Source: Mycobacteriales bacterium (GTDB lineage: Bacteria; Actinomycetota; Actinomycetes; JAFAQI01; DASSKL01). Taken from it: a DNA stretch of 47,280 nt. A model generated the notes under the pieces. It did not search any database, was not told the origin of the DNA, and was given only the letters and a program-made list of their open reading frames with translations. Shown piece after piece: positions 45,200 through 47,280 of the stretch. A program made the translations under genes and the position numbers. How positions within the stretch are numbered: position 1 is the stretch's first letter; each line of letters begins with the position of its first letter. The stretch lies in assembly GCA_035690485.1 (NCBI GenBank), contig DASSKL010000038.1, forward strand, positions 1 to 47,280, given 5' to 3'.

Positions 45200-46333
45200 A
45201 TGCCGCGTCCCGACTACTACGCGATCCTCGGTGTGAGCCGCACCGCGTCCCCCGACGAGGTGAAGAAGGCCTACCGGAAGCTTGCGCGGCAGCACCACCC
45301 CGACGTCAACTCGTCGGACGACGCGGCGGAGCGGTTCAAGGAGATCAGCGCGGCCTACGACGTGCTGTCCGATCCGCAGAAGCGGGAGATCTACGACCTC
45401 GGGGGCGATCCGCTCGGCCCCTCCGGCGGTGCGGGCGCCGGCGGTTTCCAGGGCTTCGGCGGCCTCGGCGACATCATGGACGCGTTCTTCGGCACGGCCA
45501 CCGGTCAGCGCGGCCCGCGTTCGCGGGTGCGGCCCGGCGCCGACGCGCTGATCCGCATCGATCTCGACCTGGCGGAGACGGCGTTCGGCACCAGCCGCGA
45601 GATCACCGTCGACACCGCCGTCCTGTGTCCCACCTGCAGCGGCGCCGGCACCGCGCCGGGCACCCACCCGGAGACGTGCCGGACCTGCCACGGGCGCGGT
45701 GACATCCAGCAGGTGCAGCGGTCGTTCCTCGGCCAGGTCGTCACGACCCGCCCCTGCTACGACTGCGGCGGCACCGGGCAGCGCATCTCGCACCCGTGCC
45801 CGGAGTGCGCGGCCGACGGGCGCGTGCGCAGCCGGCGCACGCTGACCGTCAAGGTGCCGGCCGGTGTCGACAACGGCATGCGGCTGCGGCTGTCCGGCGA
45901 GGGCGAGGTCGGGTCCGGGGGCGGCCCGCCCGGCGACCTGTACGTCGAGATCCGTGAGCGCCAGCACCCCGTCTTCACCCGTGAGGGCGACGACCTGCAC
46001 TGCACGCTCACGTTGCCCATGACCGCCGCGGCGCTGGGCACCCAGGTCAAGCTCGAGACCCTCGACGGCGAGGAGAGCCTCGACATCCGACCGGGCACCC
46101 AACCCGGCACGGTGCTGACGTTGCGCGGGCGCGGGGTCACGCGGCTGTCGCGCAACGGCAGCCGCGGCGACCTGCACGCCCACATCGACGTGGCGGTGCC
46201 GACCAGGCTCGACGCCGAGCAGGAGGAGCTGCTGCGCACCCTGGCCCGGGTGCGCGGTGAGGAGCAGCCGGAGGCCATCGTGACCAGCAACGAGGGCGGC
46301 CTGTTCTCCAAGCTGCGCGACGCCTTCCGCTGA
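45200..46333 (+). CDS. dnaJ: Chaperone DnaJ (type I, hrcA-linked copy)
   Basis: Co-chaperone that delivers clients to DnaK and stimulates its ATPase. The 377 residues have the J domain with HPD (33-35), a Gly/Phe-rich linker (67-98), a zinc-finger region with CPTCSGAG (143), CRTCHGRG (160), CYDCGGTG (186) and CPECAADG (200), and the client-binding C-terminal domains. In the fourth motif Ala replaces the usual first Gly, but its cysteines are kept. This is the DnaJ2 type paired with hrcA in Streptomyces. ATG at 45200 lies 23 bases after hrcA. Confidence 0.96.
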   Translation: MPRPDYYAILGVSRTASPDEVKKAYRKLARQHHPDVNSSDDAAERFKEISAAYDVLSDPQKREIYDLGGDPLGPSGGAGAGGFQGFGGLGDIMDAFFGTATGQRGPRSRVRPGADALIRIDLDLAETAFGTSREITVDTAVLCPTCSGAGTAPGTHPETCRTCHGRGDIQQVQRSFLGQVVTTRPCYDCGGTGQRISHPCPECAADGRVRSRRTLTVKVPAGVDNGMRLRLSGEGEVGSGGGPPGDLYVEIRERQHPVFTREGDDLHCTLTLPMTAAALGTQVKLETLDGEESLDIRPGTQPGTVLTLRGRGVTRLSRNGSRGDLHAHIDVAVPTRLDAEQEELLRTLARVRGEEQPEAIVTSNEGGLFSKLRDAFR

Positions 46334-46345
46334 GCGGACCCTGAC

Positions 46346-47059
46346 ATGACGCCGCCGGTTTTCTGGTCGGCCGCGCTGGGCGACGTCGGTGACACCGTGC
46401 TGCTCGACGGCGCCGAGGGGCACCACGCCTCCGCCGTACGCCGGCTGCGGCCGGGAGAGCGACTCGACCTGGCCGACGGGGCGGGTGAAGTCGCCGAGTG
46501 CGTCGTGGTCGAGGCCGGCCGTGATGCGCTGACCTGCCGGGTCGTCCGGCGCCGGTGCGTGCCGGCGCCTCAACCGCGGTTGGTCGTGGTGCAGGCACTG
46601 GCCAAGGGCGGCCGGGACGAGGATGCCGTCGAAGCGATGACCGAGGTAGGCGTAGACGCGTTCGTGCCTTGGGAGGCGGCGCGGTCGGTGGCCCGCTGGA
46701 AGCGCGACCGGTGGACGTCGGTCGCCCGCGAGGCGGGAAAGCAGTCGCGGCGGGCGTGGTTCCCGCAGGTGTCGCCGCCGGCCTCGACGGCACACGTCCG
46801 CGAGCTGCTGGCCGGTGCCGCGCTGGGTGTCGTGCTGCACGAGGGGGCGGCCGAGCCGCTGGTCTCACTGCTGCCGCCGACGACGGGCGACGTCGTGCTG
46901 GTCGTGGGGCCCGAGGGCGGCATCACCGATGAGGAGCTCGAGGCGTTCTCTCTGGCCGGTGCGCAGACCTGCCGGCTCGGTTCGACGGTGCTGCGCACGT
47001 CGACCGCAGGCGTCGCGGCCGCTGCGGTGCTCAACGCCCGCAGCGGCCGCTGGGCCTGA
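46346..47059 (+). CDS. rsmE: 16S rRNA (uracil-1498-N3)-methyltransferase
   Basis: Methylates U1498 of 16S rRNA using S-adenosylmethionine. The 237-residue protein has an N-terminal PUA-like domain (GHHASAVRRLRPGERLDLADG) and a SPOUT methyltransferase domain with the knot motifs VGPEGGITDEE and LGSTVLRTSTAG. It starts at ATG 46346, 12 bases after dnaJ, and is usually in this operon in Gram-positive bacteria. Its stop is one base from the convergent gene at the window's end. Confidence 0.96.
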   Translation: MTPPVFWSAALGDVGDTVLLDGAEGHHASAVRRLRPGERLDLADGAGEVAECVVVEAGRDALTCRVVRRRCVPAPQPRLVVVQALAKGGRDEDAVEAMTEVGVDAFVPWEAARSVARWKRDRWTSVAREAGKQSRRAWFPQVSPPASTAHVRELLAGAALGVVLHEGAAEPLVSLLPPTTGDVVLVVGPEGGITDEELEAFSLAGAQTCRLGSTVLRTSTAGVAAAAVLNARSGRWA

Positions 47060-47060
47060 C

Positions 47061-47280
47061 CTACCAGCTGGGGGACTGACCGACTGCCCGCAGCTGCACG
47101 GTCTGCCCGGTGACGATCTCCACGTCGCCGGTGCCGGTGCCGATGATGACCGCTCCGTTGGTGGCGTCCATCCCGGTCACGCTCGGCGTGCCCGGGATCG
47201 CGAACACGGGCGTGAAGCTCGTCGGCGTGCAGGACGCGACGCTGATGCCCTCGCCGTTCTGCGCGGCGACCAGCAACGTC
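47061..47280 (-). CDS. C-terminal part of an unrecognised protein (5' end outside window)
   Basis: The last 72 codons of a minus-strand gene, open to the window edge. The fragment has alternating short hydrophobic strands with Gly/Thr turns (GAVIIGTGTGDVEIVTGQTVQLRAV), as in beta-propeller or other all-beta proteins. It is too short to name. It converges on rsmE with a one-base gap. Confidence 0.6.
   Translation of the reverse strand, partial: TLLVAAQNGEGISVASCTPTSFTPVFAIPGTPSVTGMDATNGAVIIGTGTGDVEIVTGQTVQLRAVGQSPSW

Overview
The window is a compact, high-GC stretch of a bacterial chromosome. Gene order (rne-rplU-rpmA-obg-proB/proA-nadD-LytR-type gene-rsfS-phosphatase-tRNA; leuS-degV-comEA-comEC-holA-rpsT-lepA-hemW; hrcA-dnaJ-rsmE), many GTG starts, short overlaps between genes and a tRNA without an encoded CCA end all point to an actinobacterium. 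I cannot fix the order or genus from the sequence alone. I see no phage, transposon, CRISPR array or insertion sequence. Most of the window is core chromosome.

Layout. 1-4481: RNase E (5' end cut by the window), a small unknown protein, ribosomal proteins L21 and L27, and the Obg GTPase. 4478-7505: proline synthesis genes proB and proA, with a DUF3159 membrane protein on the opposite strand between them. 7523-9892: a MoxR ATPase and VWA protein pair with its own promoter. 9900-11129 (minus): a secreted protein with a zinc-protease motif. 11298-14408: nadD, an LCP/LytR-C protein, rsfS, a histidine phosphatase and tRNA-Ala. 14492-17990: an EthA-like Baeyer-Villiger monooxygenase, a membrane-anchored lysozyme-like protein and an APH-fold kinase.

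17987-25772 is the metabolic heart of the window. A PucR/FasR-type regulator is followed by fabD, fabH, acpP, fabF, an acyl-CoA carboxylase beta subunit, fabG and fabI, mostly overlapping or nearly touching. FabD loads malonyl groups onto AcpP, FabH starts chains, FabF extends them, FabG and FabI reduce them, and the carboxylase subunit contributes to malonyl-CoA supply. No 3-hydroxyacyl dehydratase is present here. FabD carries an extra C-terminal biotinyl/lipoyl-like domain without a modifiable lysine, and two perfect inverted repeats lie between the regulator and fabD. 25879-28836 (minus) holds DUF2277, a sirtuin, a second EthA-like monooxygenase and a small unknown protein.

28975-41553: leuS, degV, comEA/comEC, holA, a small membrane protein, rpsT (minus), an APH-fold kinase (minus), lepA, a cytidine-deaminase-like protein and hemW. 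41554-43108: a long leader, a secreted LPFTG cell-wall protein and a strong UUCG hairpin. 43128-47059: an epoxide hydrolase (minus), then hrcA (with a CIRCE operator), dnaJ and rsmE. The window ends inside an unrecognised gene on the minus strand.

No clearly new multi-gene system stands out. The best leads are the FabD domain fusion with its upstream palindromes, the metzincin-like secreted protein, the tRNA-Ala with C at position 33, and the paired EthA-like monooxygenases.
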